From assembly GCA_964543795.1 (NCBI GenBank), contig CAZIZN010000014.1, forward strand, positions 1 through 64,000: a stretch of 64,000 nucleotides of DNA, written 5' to 3'. Each line of letters opens with the position of its first letter. Positions within the stretch are counted from its first letter, which is position 1. The translations under genes and the position numbers were made by a program. Under the pieces are notes generated by a model. It was not told where the DNA came from, ran no database searches, and was given only the letters and a program-made list of their open reading frames with translations. Of the stretch, positions 49,987-58,652 are shown in pieces. Source of the stretch: JACKIC01 sp964543795. GTDB taxonomy: Bacteria; Planctomycetota; UBA1135; UBA2386.

Positions 49987-51252
49987 ATGCCGACCACCCC
50001 CGCCCTCCGCCCCCCCGCCGCACTGCTCCCGTCGCTGCTGCTCGCCGCTGCCGCAGCAGCCCAGTTGCAGCCCGGCGACGTCGCGATCACCGGCTTCTCG
50101 TCGACGTCGTTCGGCGTGCTGAGCGGCGGTACGACGACGCACCACGCCCCCGCCGGCGGGCTCGGCGGCTCGACGCTCTGCGTGCTCTGGGACGTGACCC
50201 AGCCCGCGAGCGTCCTGCTCGCCGGTTTCGGCTTCGTCGGTCGCGCCACGATCACGGGGCCGGGTTCGGTGGTCTACACGCCGATCCCCGCGAACGTCGG
50301 CATCGTCGTGCAGATGAGCCAGGACGACACGTTCGGCGTCGTGTTGATCGACGCCGGCAGCAGCCAGGTGCGGCGACTCGATCCGGCCAACGGCGCCGTG
50401 ACCGACCTGTCGTTCGGCCCGCAGCCGTGGGGCCTCGACGCGAACGCGGGCGCGTTCGATCCCGCCACGGGCGACGTCGTGGTCGGCGGCAACGGCGCGC
50501 TCTACCGGCTGGCGCGCGGCGCCGTCACGGCCGTGCCGATCGCCGGCGGGCTCGGCGGCTACGTGTCCGGCGTCACCTTCGACCCCGTCACCGGCGACGT
50601 CATCGCCAGCGTACTCACGAGCAACCGCATCGTGCGCGTCGACGCCGCGGCCGTCGTGACCGACGTGACGCCGCCGTTCGCCGTGCCCGGCCCCAACGCG
50701 ATCACCGTCGACGAGAACGGCGATTTCGTGACCGGCGGCGGCACCGGCCAGATCTACCGCGTGCCGCGCACGGGCGGCGCGCCGGTGCCGATCGGCGCGC
50801 TCGGTCCGGCCAACCCGCTGAACGACCTGTGCGTCGTCGGCGGCGGCGGCGGCGCATTCCCGTACGGACAATCCTGCGCCGCGGCGTTCGGCCCCAGCGT
50901 GCTGCGCGGCGAGCCGGTGCGGCTCGGGCAGCCGTTCGTGCTGCGCTCGGGCAACCACGCCGCCAGCGCGCTGGGCGCGCTCGTGCTCGGACTGTCCGCC
51001 ACCGCCTACCAGGGCCAGCCGCTGCCGCGGCCGCTCGACGGCCTGCTCGGCACCCAGGGCTGCTCGCTGTACGCGAGCCTCGATGTCGTGCTGCTCGGCG
51101 TCGCGGCGGGCACCGCACCCGCGGACCTCGCGTTCTCGGTCACGCTGCCGCCGGCCTTCGCGGGCTACTTCGTGTGGGCGCAACACGCCTGCTTCGATCC
51201 GGTGCCCGGCGGCCTGTCGTGGTCGAACGGCGTCGCGCTGCAGGCGCGGTGA
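49987..51252 (+). CDS. secreted beta-propeller protein with shared C-terminal domain
   Basis: 421-residue exported protein: signal peptide up to AAAAAAQ. Residues about 90-280 hold NHL/SMP-30-like propeller blades (VRRLDPANGAV, GAFDPATGDVVVGGNG, VTFDPVTGDVIASV, AITVDENGDFVTGG). From about residue 290 the C-terminal domain shared with three other secreted proteins begins (YGQSCA), with the central GTQGCSLYAS and ending SNGVALQAR. No catalytic residues of SMP-30 lactonases are obvious. The next gene starts 50 bases downstream on the same strand. Confidence 0.87.
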   Translation: MPTTPALRPPAALLPSLLLAAAAAAQLQPGDVAITGFSSTSFGVLSGGTTTHHAPAGGLGGSTLCVLWDVTQPASVLLAGFGFVGRATITGPGSVVYTPIPANVGIVVQMSQDDTFGVVLIDAGSSQVRRLDPANGAVTDLSFGPQPWGLDANAGAFDPATGDVVVGGNGALYRLARGAVTAVPIAGGLGGYVSGVTFDPVTGDVIASVLTSNRIVRVDAAAVVTDVTPPFAVPGPNAITVDENGDFVTGGGTGQIYRVPRTGGAPVPIGALGPANPLNDLCVVGGGGGAFPYGQSCAAAFGPSVLRGEPVRLGQPFVLRSGNHAASALGALVLGLSATAYQGQPLPRPLDGLLGTQGCSLYASLDVVLLGVAAGTAPADLAFSVTLPPAFAGYFVWAQHACFDPVPGGLSWSNGVALQAR

Positions 51253-51302
51253 CCGGCTCTCGAGCGCGACTGCGGCAGCGTCGCACGACGGCTCGCAACC
51301 CG

Positions 51303-53321
51303 ATGACCCACCTCCACCACCGCCCGTTCGCCGCCGCCGCGCTGGCGCTGCTGCTGGCGTCCGCGCCCACGCAGGAGGTGCCCGACCCCAACCGCGAACT
51401 GCAGTCGCTGGCGCGCCTGCTCTCCAGCGACGACCGCGAGGTGCGTCTGGCCGCGCTCGACACGCTGTCGACGTGGCACGCGGCCCCGCGCTGGGGCATC
51501 GCCATCCGCGCTTCGCTCTGGGACGAAGTCTACGGGGCGCTGCTCGGCTGCCACGAACAGGAGGGCGATGCCGAGTTCGCGTTGCACGCCGGCCTTGTGC
51601 TGCTCGCCCTCGGGCCGCGTCCTGCGACCGCGCGCGGCCGGACGCTGGAGAACCTCGCGGCGTGGCAACGGCAGGGTCTGCCGGCGACCGATGCCCAGGC
51701 ACTGCGCAGAGCACTCGCCGCGACGGACGGTCCGCCCGAGGCCTGGCTCGAGGCCGTGGCGCGGCGCTGCGGTCCAGGCCCGGTGCAGGGCAGCCTGCTC
51801 GCGACCCTCGTCGCCGCGGGCCCACCGGCGCGCCCGTTCGCCCTCGAACCGGCTCTGCACGCCGCATGGCATGCCACCGCGACCGCCGACCGCTGGCGCG
51901 TGGCGCTGGCCCTCGCGGCGACGCGCTGCCGGGTACCGCCGGACACCGCGCTCGACAACGCGGATCGCCCGCTGCGCCTCGCGCTCGCGGCCCTGCACCT
52001 GCTCGCCGCCGAGGCGCCGCCGCTCGCCGCGGTGCTGCCCTGCCTCGACGATGAACGATCGATCGTGCGCTGGTGGGCGATCGCCGCCATGCCGCGGCTC
52101 ACCGAAGTCCCGGCCGCGGTGCCGCGCGCGCTCGCGCGGGCCCTCGACGACCCGATCTGCGCGCCCGCGGCGCAGCGCGCGCTCGCCGCGCTCGGTCCGC
52201 GCGCCGCGCCGGCGGTGCCCGATCTCGTCGCGCGGCTCGCCGACCCGGATGCCACCGGTCCCGCCGGGTTCGCGATCACAGCACTCGGGGCGATCGGCGC
52301 ACCGGCGCAGGATGCGGTCCCGGCTCTCGTGCAGTGGGCGCTCGCCCGCACCGAGGCGCACGAAGCCCGCGCCGCGGGCGAAGCACTCGGTGCGATCGCG
52401 CCGGCGACCGCGGTGACGCTGCTGGTCCGCGCCTTCGCGGCCGATGCGCAGTCGGCGCGCGAAGGACTCTGGCCGAGCGCGGCGGCGCTGCGCGGTCTCG
52501 GCCGCGCCGCCGAGCCCGAGTTCGCGCTGCTGCTCGCGACCCTCGAGCGCGACGAACTGGCGGCGCGGCAGAACGCGCTCTTCGCGCTCGCGGGCTTCGG
52601 CCCGCCGGCGCTGCCCGCGCTGCCCGTCGTGCTGCGGCAGCTGGACTCCGACGACTCGTGGCTGTGGGCCCTCGCCACGGAGTTCGTGCGCGCGATCGGT
52701 GCACCGGCGGCCGACCTCGCGATCCCGAAGTACGAAGCGTGCTTCGCGCGCGGCGGCCCGCACCGCGTGCACCTCGTGCTGGATCTGCACGTGCTCGGCG
52801 CCGCCGCCGAACCGCTGTTGTTGCGCGGCAGCCAGGACGCCGACGTCATGGTCCGCTGGAAGGCCGACGAAGCGCTGCTGCGCCTGCCCGATCTGTCCGA
52901 CGCCGCCGCGGCGCGGCTCGCCGAACTGCTCGCGGTGCACGAACGCGTCGACGCGAACGGCTGGCCGGTGATCGCGCCGTGGCGCCACCTCGCGCGCCCG
53001 CTCGGCGAAGTCGACCCCGTGCCGCCGGCCCTCGCGCGGCGGCTGCCAGCGCTGCTCGACCACCGCGACCACCTCGCGTTCGCGGCGATCGCGCGCGCCT
53101 GCGTGCGTTCGGTCGCGGCCACAGCCGCCTCGCGCGCCGAGTGGGACACGCTCTTTCTCGCGGCGAACGCGCCCGAGGCGCGCCGCGCCCTGCGCGAGGC
53201 CCTCACCGACCGCGCCGCGCTCGCCGCCTGGGTGCGTGCGTTCACCACGCACGGCGACGCCGCGGTGCGCGCCGCCGCCGCCGAGTTGCTGCCGCTGCTG
53301 GCGCAGGAGCCGCCGCGCTGA
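51303..53321 (+). CDS. exported HEAT-repeat-like protein
   Basis: 672-residue protein with an N-terminal signal sequence (PFAAAALALLLASAPTQ). The rest is almost all helical, with about 30-40-residue repeats rich in Ala/Leu and Asp (for example SSDDREVRLAALDTL, DERSIVRWWAIAAM, DSDDSWLWALATEFV, DADVMVRWKADEALL), a HEAT/PBS-lyase-like solenoid. Such solenoids usually scaffold other proteins. No active site. Probably co-transcribed with the propeller gene before it. Confidence 0.85.
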   Translation: MTHLHHRPFAAAALALLLASAPTQEVPDPNRELQSLARLLSSDDREVRLAALDTLSTWHAAPRWGIAIRASLWDEVYGALLGCHEQEGDAEFALHAGLVLLALGPRPATARGRTLENLAAWQRQGLPATDAQALRRALAATDGPPEAWLEAVARRCGPGPVQGSLLATLVAAGPPARPFALEPALHAAWHATATADRWRVALALAATRCRVPPDTALDNADRPLRLALAALHLLAAEAPPLAAVLPCLDDERSIVRWWAIAAMPRLTEVPAAVPRALARALDDPICAPAAQRALAALGPRAAPAVPDLVARLADPDATGPAGFAITALGAIGAPAQDAVPALVQWALARTEAHEARAAGEALGAIAPATAVTLLVRAFAADAQSAREGLWPSAAALRGLGRAAEPEFALLLATLERDELAARQNALFALAGFGPPALPALPVVLRQLDSDDSWLWALATEFVRAIGAPAADLAIPKYEACFARGGPHRVHLVLDLHVLGAAAEPLLLRGSQDADVMVRWKADEALLRLPDLSDAAAARLAELLAVHERVDANGWPVIAPWRHLARPLGEVDPVPPALARRLPALLDHRDHLAFAAIARACVRSVAATAASRAEWDTLFLAANAPEARRALREALTDRAALAAWVRAFTTHGDAAVRAAAAELLPLLAQEPPR

Positions 53322-53505
53322 GCAGACCGCCGAGGCGGCACGGCGATCGGCGCAGCGCCTGCGGGACTACTGCGCGCCCACGCTGGCGTGACCGGCGTTG
53401 CCGAGCACGACGCGAGACCGCCGCGACCGCGGTGCAGCAGGGCGATCGGCGACACCGACCATCGCCCGCCGAACCGATGCGACACCGGCCCGGCAAGGGA
53501 ACGCG

Positions 53506-54753
53506 CTACCGCGGCGCCTGCCGCTCCGACCGCTGGCTCACGAACTGCAGCGGCACGGGCAGCGGCGTCGCCAGGAGCTTCGCCATCGCGCGCGCCTGGT
53601 CGCCAGGCAACCCCGCGATGTGTTCGACACCGGGGATCCGGCCCTCGAACCGCGGCGCCGCCACCACCTCGTCGCTCCACAGGATGGCGCAGTGCTTGCC
53701 GAGGAACTTCTCGCGGAAGTCCGCATACTCCGCCGCCGCGGCATCGCGCAGCCGGTACGCGACCGCAATGGTGCTGGCCCCATCGATGCGCAGTGCCACC
53801 GAGTCCGGATCGACGTCCTGCTCGCGGAAGTGGCGCTCGTGCAGGTTGATCGCCACCAGTTCGAGCAGGAACCGCTGCCCTGCCGGTCGCTCCCGCATCC
53901 GCAGGGGCATCGTGCCGCCGTTCCAATCGGCGTCCGTGTGCGCTGCGACGGTGCTCGCCGCGAGCTGAGGAACGTCCACGAAGCGCTCGCCCCAGGATCC
54001 GGACCGCTCGTCCTGCGGGAGCACGCGCCGCACGAACCAGCGCAGATGCTCGCTGGCGGCCCGATGCTCGGCGATGGCGCGCGGATCCTGCAGCAACCGC
54101 TCGCGGCCGCCGCGGTCGAGCCACTCCTGCAGCAGCCCGCGTTCTCGCGCCAGGTCGAACCGCACCTCGCCGGCGACGTAGTCCCCGTCGGCGACGAGGC
54201 GCATCGCGAGCCGCCCAGGGTGTTCGATCCACGCCCGGACCGCCGCAACGTCGCCGGCCGCCGCGCCCGCGGTCGTGATCCTCACCGTGGTGGCCTCGCC
54301 CCGGGCCACCACCGCCAGCGCTCCGACGCGCCGCTGCAGGGCCAGGACCGTACGATCCAGCAACTGCTCGCGGACGTTCGCGTCGACGTCGGCCGCCGCG
54401 CGCCGCAGTTCGTCCGGCGGCACCTCGTAGACGAGCAGCCACGGCCCCACGGGATCCTGCGCCGCGGGGTCCTGGGCCGCCGGATCCGGCGCCACGACCG
54501 ACGCGTCGCCCGGGCCCCCGCCAGTCTGCCGCCGGACGAGCAGCGTCGTCACGACGGCGACCGCGAGCAGCGCGGCCAGGATCGCGAACCAGCGCTGCGG
54601 TGACCGCGCGGGCGCCGCGGCGCGCGCCTCGAGGCGCTGCAGCACGACACGACTCACGTCGGGAACGGACTCGACCCCGTCGAGTTCGCGCAGGCCGAGG
54701 CCGACGCACACGTCGAACACGCGGTCGAGATCCTGTTGCGGGTAGGTGTTCAT
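53506..54753 (-). CDS. membrane protein with SecD-like periplasmic domain, partner of an ECF sigma factor
   Basis: 415-residue protein. Residues 1-50 are cytosolic (MNTYPQQDLDRVFDVCVGLG), about 52-70 is one membrane helix (FAILAALLAVAVVTTLLV), and the rest is periplasmic. That part resembles the first periplasmic (P1) domain of SecD: LQRRVGAL and a LAMRLV strand early, then GKHCAILWSDEVVAAPRFEG, IPGVEHIAGLPGDQARAMAK and PLPVPLQFV, which follow the SecD 'GK.lAI..Dg.v..aP' and 'eA..LA..L..G.LPvPL' pattern. The other SecD helices are missing. The start overlaps the sigma gene (ATGA), the usual place for an anti-sigma factor. Confidence 0.75.
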   Translation of the reverse strand: MNTYPQQDLDRVFDVCVGLGLRELDGVESVPDVSRVVLQRLEARAAAPARSPQRWFAILAALLAVAVVTTLLVRRQTGGGPGDASVVAPDPAAQDPAAQDPVGPWLLVYEVPPDELRRAAADVDANVREQLLDRTVLALQRRVGALAVVARGEATTVRITTAGAAAGDVAAVRAWIEHPGRLAMRLVADGDYVAGEVRFDLARERGLLQEWLDRGGRERLLQDPRAIAEHRAASEHLRWFVRRVLPQDERSGSWGERFVDVPQLAASTVAAHTDADWNGGTMPLRMRERPAGQRFLLELVAINLHERHFREQDVDPDSVALRIDGASTIAVAYRLRDAAAAEYADFREKFLGKHCAILWSDEVVAAPRFEGRIPGVEHIAGLPGDQARAMAKLLATPLPVPLQFVSQRSERQAPR

Positions 54754-55286
54754 CGGCGGCCTCCTTCGCTCTCGCGCATGCGCTTCTCGATGCATTGCCG
54801 CAGGGCCTCCCGCGTGCTGGCCAGCAGGTTGCGCACCGTGTTCGGTGCCAGGCCCAGGGCGCTCGCCACTTCGCGCCGGCCGCATTGGTCGCGGTAGGCC
54901 AGGTCGAGCGCGCGGCGTGCCCGGTCGGACAGCTTCGTGCGGCACACCGCCAGCGCGTCGAGCCACAGCTCCTGGTTGGCGTCGGCACGACTTGACGCGA
55001 GCACGGCATCGAGCCGATCCGCCCACTGCGAGGCCCGGCGACGCATGAGCCAACGGTGCCGATCGACCCAGAGGCCGCGCGCGATCGTACGCAGCATCGC
55101 GCTGCCGCTCGGATGCGGCGCCTGGCGCAGGAACCTCAGGAACGTCTCCTGCAGCAGGTCGTCGGCGTCGGCGGCGGACGCACCCAGGCGCCGCAGGTAG
55201 CGCCAGACGCCGGACTGGTGCTCACGCACGAACGCCTCGGTCTCGGACGCAGGCGGCGGGGCCGTGGCAGGCAGGGCAGGCGGCAT
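54750..55286 (-). CDS. ECF-family RNA polymerase sigma factor
   Basis: About 178 residues. Sigma region 2 is visible in FVREHQSGVWRYLRRL and ADADDLLQETFLRFLR, and region 4 in LSDRARRALDLAYRDQCGRREVASALG...NTVRNLL. It redirects RNA polymerase to a small set of genes. ATG at 55286 is preferred; 55355 adds 23 uncertain residues. Its stop overlaps the SecD-like gene, so the two are made together and the partner probably controls it. Confidence 0.9.
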   Translation of the reverse strand: MPPALPATAPPPASETEAFVREHQSGVWRYLRRLGASAADADDLLQETFLRFLRQAPHPSGSAMLRTIARGLWVDRHRWLMRRRASQWADRLDAVLASSRADANQELWLDALAVCRTKLSDRARRALDLAYRDQCGRREVASALGLAPNTVRNLLASTREALRQCIEKRMRESEGGRR

Positions 55287-55451
55287 GGACGGGGGACAGG
55301 ATCGGGTCACGGCGACAGACCGTCTGGGCCCCGGCAGAGTACCTGCCTTTGCCACGATTCCCCGATGTCGCGAACGCGGCGCCGCCGCGGTCGTCGGGCG
55401 GGGTCACCGACGGGCGCGATCGGCGCCTGTGGGGCCCGAGGGGGCGCCCGG

Positions 55452-56624
55452 TCATCCGAGCGGTTCGATCTCGTCGAGCATGGACCGCGCGGCCACTGCC
55501 CGCATCTTCGGCGCCATCGGCCAACACTCCCTGCCGCCGTGCACCACCACCAGTTCGTCGAGACGCAGGTCCTGCATCGCGATGCGCATCGACGGCGTGA
55601 CGTCCGGCGCCTCGTTGCGCTTCCACTCGAAGCCGATCCGCCGCTTGCCGCGGACCACCAACAGATCGAGTTCCGCGCCCTGGTGCGTCGCCCAGAAGAA
55701 GCACTCTTCGCGCCGGGCGCCGAGGTGCTGCGTCACTTGCGCCATCAGGAACCCCTCCCAGGAGGCGCCAGCCTTCGGATGCCCCAACAGATCGTCCAGA
55801 GTGGCGATGCCGAGCAATGCGTGCAGGAGACCGCAGTCGGCAATGTAGACCTTCGGCGACTTCACCTGGCGTTTGGCCATGTTCTCGTGCCAAGGCTGCA
55901 ACACGCGCAAGACGAACGTCTGGGCCAGAAGATCGAGATAGCGCCGGGCCACGGGGTCCCTGGTGCCCAACGCACGCGCCAGTTCGGCAGCACTCCAGAG
56001 CTGGCCGTGCCAATGCGCGAGCATGCGCCAGAAGCGTTCGAGCTGGGCTGGTGCGATTCCGGGCTGCAGCGCCGGGATGTCTCGCTGCAGGAACGTCCGC
56101 ACGAAGTCGTGGCGCCACTGCAGGCTCGCTGCGTCGCTCCGTGCGAGATACGCCGCCGGGAAGCCGCCGCGCAGCCAGTGCCGTTCGATCGAGTATCCGC
56201 GGACGCCCCGGATCTCGCTGGTGTGCAGCCCATCGAGGTCGTGGAACGCTATGCGACCGGCGAGCGTCTCCGACGTCTGCTTCAGCAGCTCCGGCGAAGC
56301 GCTGCCCAGCACCAGGAACCGCGCCGGCGTGCGCGGCCGGTCGGAGAGCACCCTCAGCAGGCGGAACACCTCGGGCAACTGCTGCACTTCGTCGAGCACG
56401 ACGAGTCCTGTCAGATCCCGGAGCACGAGTCCCGGATCCTGCAGCTTGCGCCGGTCGACCTCGTCCTCGAGGTCGAAGAACGCCTTGCGGCCGCGCCACG
56501 CCGACAGGATCTGCCGGGCCAGGGTCGTCTTGCCGATCTGCCGCGGACCGAGGATGGCGACCACCGGGTTGTCGCGCAAAAGGCCCCGGATGACGCGGAT
56601 GTGGTGGGCACGACGGACCTTCAC
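55452..56624 (-). CDS. AAA ATPase with DUF4143 domain
   Basis: 390-residue protein of the AAA_14/DUF4143 kind. Walker A is GPRQIGKTT (residues 26-34) and Walker B LVVLDEVQQLP. The C-terminal half has the DUF4143 nuclease-like layout (KVYIADCGLLHALLGI, ASWEGFLMAQV, ELDLLVVRGKRRIGFEWK). Families like this are common, scattered accessory genes of unclear role. Codon use and length are normal. It is preceded by an AT-rich perfect inverted repeat, rare in this GC-rich DNA, a likely self-regulatory operator or transfer mark. Confidence 0.88.
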   Translation of the reverse strand: MKVRRAHHIRVIRGLLRDNPVVAILGPRQIGKTTLARQILSAWRGRKAFFDLEDEVDRRKLQDPGLVLRDLTGLVVLDEVQQLPEVFRLLRVLSDRPRTPARFLVLGSASPELLKQTSETLAGRIAFHDLDGLHTSEIRGVRGYSIERHWLRGGFPAAYLARSDAASLQWRHDFVRTFLQRDIPALQPGIAPAQLERFWRMLAHWHGQLWSAAELARALGTRDPVARRYLDLLAQTFVLRVLQPWHENMAKRQVKSPKVYIADCGLLHALLGIATLDDLLGHPKAGASWEGFLMAQVTQHLGARREECFFWATHQGAELDLLVVRGKRRIGFEWKRNEAPDVTPSMRIAMQDLRLDELVVVHGGRECWPMAPKMRAVAARSMLDEIEPLG

Positions 56625-56635
56625 GTCAGCAGTCT

Positions 56636-56674
56636 ACCATGAAAAATATGCTCTCGTTGATCATTTTTCATGGT
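56636..56674. promoter_or_regulatory. AT-rich 12-bp inverted repeat upstream of the AAA gene
   Basis: ACCATGAAAAAT (56636-56647) and ATTTTTCATGGT (56663-56674) are perfect reverse complements, 15 bases apart, starting 12 bases before the AAA start codon. The site is much more AT-rich than its surroundings. Possible operator, overlapping the promoter. Confidence 0.6.
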
Positions 56675-56767
56675 CGATCGGGAGAAGAACCGACGGTCAC
56701 CGCGCCAAGCAGACTTCGCCGACGGCTCCCGCCCTCCCGCGTGGACCGACCCGCAACACGACCCCGT

Positions 56768-58471
56768 TCAGTCGGCGAACCGCCACGGCGCCAGCTCCCG
56801 CGCCGGCAGCTCCTCGCGCAGCGCCGCGCGCAGCACGGCGATCGGCATCGCGTTCTGGCGCAGCACCTCGTCGTGGAACGCCTTCTCGGTCCAGCGCGAG
56901 CCCGGCCGCACGAGTTCGCCGTGCAGCGCCCGCAGCTGGAGCCCGCCGAGCATGTAGGCGGCCTGGTAGAGCGGCCCGTAGGCGCCGCCGACCGAGCGCC
57001 GCACCTCGCCTTCGGCCGCCGCCGGTTCGTGGCCGACGCGGTCGATCAGGTAGCGCACGCACTCGGGTCCGCTCCAGCGCCCGAGGTGGAAGTTCAACGA
57101 GAACACGATGCGGGCACAGCGGTGCTTGCGCCAGTAGAGCATGCCCACGCGGTCCTCGGGGCCCTTCGCGAGCCCCAGGTCGTAGAGCCGCATCTCCCAG
57201 TAGAGCGCCCAGCCCTCGATCCAGAACGGCGTGTCGAACGGCGCGCGGTGCGTGCGGTGCCGCGCCTGCGAGTACTGCTGCAGCCAGTGGCCCGGGATCA
57301 GTTCGTGGTGCACGGTCGCGCGGCAGAAGTGCTCGTTGTTGCTGCGCAGGCTCTGCAGCTTCTCGATGTGCGCCATCGCGTCGGTCGGGAACGAGACCTG
57401 GATCGTGCGGCCGCCGAGGAAGAACGGGTTCACCCGCTGCGCCTCGCGGCTCATCATGCTCATGCGCCAGCAGTCCTTCGCGAGTTCGGGGATCGTGATC
57501 AGATCGCGCGCTTCGAGGAAGGCGATCGCCTCGTGCGCCAGTTCGCGGATCAACTGCGGCTGCTCGCCGGGTGCACGGTGGCGCTGCTTGACGCGTTCCT
57601 GCGCCGCGCGCCAGTCGTCGCCGCAGCCCATCGCCGCGCTGGCCTTCGCCATCTCGGCGTCGCACCATCCGAACTCGCGTTCGGCGATCGCGACGAGTTC
57701 GGCCGGCGAATACGGGATCCACTCGTGCGCCAGCTCGCGCAGCAGCGCCGCCTCGCCGATCGGTTCGCCGACGAGCGAACTGTCGCCGGCGCGCCCGGAC
57801 ACGGCCTTGCGCAGCGCGTGCTCGTGGTCGAGCAGCGCCTTGTCGGCCGCTTCGAAGGGCTGCCGCACCCACCACGAGAACGCCGGGTCGTAGCCGTCGC
57901 GGAAGCGGAACCAGCGGCCGAGCGTGCGCCGCAGCGCCGCAGTCCGCTCGGCGGCCCGCAGCAGCTGCTGCGCGCCGTGTTCGCGCTGTGCGGTCGCAGC
58001 GAGGTCGGGGGCGGCAGCGCCCGACAGCCCCTGCGCGATCGCGTCGACCTGCGCGGCGGCGCCCTGCGGATCGACGTCGCCGCGGTCCACGCCCTCACCC
58101 AACTGGACGATCGTCGGCGCGAACGGCAGCAGTTCGGTCAGTTCGGCGTCCCGGCGCCGCTCCTCGTCGAGCCGGTGCAGCCGGCTGCGCACGTGGTTGT
58201 CGAGCAGCAGCCACTCGATGCGCCCGTCGCGCGACAGCGCTTCGAAGTCGAGTGCGCCGAGTTCCTGCTGCTCGCGCTCCAGCCGGCTGCGCAGTCGCGC
58301 GTGGCGTTCGGCCGACAGCGGCACGTCGAAGCGGCGCTCGAGGTCGTCCAGATCAGCCGTGAAGTGTTCGATGCGCAGGCGCAGCGAACTCGGGTCCTGA
58401 CCGACGGCAGCGAGACAGAGCCCAGGCAGACAGAGCAACGTCGGAAGCGACGATCGGGCGAGCCAGCGCAT
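56768..58471 (-). CDS. DUF885-family exported hydrolase
   Basis: 567-residue protein with a signal peptide (LPTLLCLPGLCLAAVGQ). It follows the DUF885 pattern: a helical N-terminal half, then HHELIPGHWLQ, an HExxxGH zinc-peptidase-like motif, and later FWIEGWALYWE and RIVFSLNFHLGRW. Members are thought to be zinc metallopeptidases of the exported or outer-membrane kind; substrate unknown. ATG at 58471 gives the signal peptide. It is divergent from the E1 operon with about 180 bases between starts. Confidence 0.87.
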   Translation of the reverse strand: MRWLARSSLPTLLCLPGLCLAAVGQDPSSLRLRIEHFTADLDDLERRFDVPLSAERHARLRSRLEREQQELGALDFEALSRDGRIEWLLLDNHVRSRLHRLDEERRRDAELTELLPFAPTIVQLGEGVDRGDVDPQGAAAQVDAIAQGLSGAAAPDLAATAQREHGAQQLLRAAERTAALRRTLGRWFRFRDGYDPAFSWWVRQPFEAADKALLDHEHALRKAVSGRAGDSSLVGEPIGEAALLRELAHEWIPYSPAELVAIAEREFGWCDAEMAKASAAMGCGDDWRAAQERVKQRHRAPGEQPQLIRELAHEAIAFLEARDLITIPELAKDCWRMSMMSREAQRVNPFFLGGRTIQVSFPTDAMAHIEKLQSLRSNNEHFCRATVHHELIPGHWLQQYSQARHRTHRAPFDTPFWIEGWALYWEMRLYDLGLAKGPEDRVGMLYWRKHRCARIVFSLNFHLGRWSGPECVRYLIDRVGHEPAAAEGEVRRSVGGAYGPLYQAAYMLGGLQLRALHGELVRPGSRWTEKAFHDEVLRQNAMPIAVLRAALREELPARELAPWRFAD

Positions 58472-58652
58472 CGCCGCGATGCTACGCCGCTCTGCGTAGT
58501 GCACGAAGCACGAGCTCGGTGGCATCGCGCGGCGATCCGCCGGATCGACCTGCAGTAGCCGATCCGCGACCTGCCTACGCCCTTCGGCGCCCCGGCGGCG
58601 CTCTAGCCGCGGCGTAGGCTTCGTCGATCCAGGACCACCCGCCGCCGAACGC

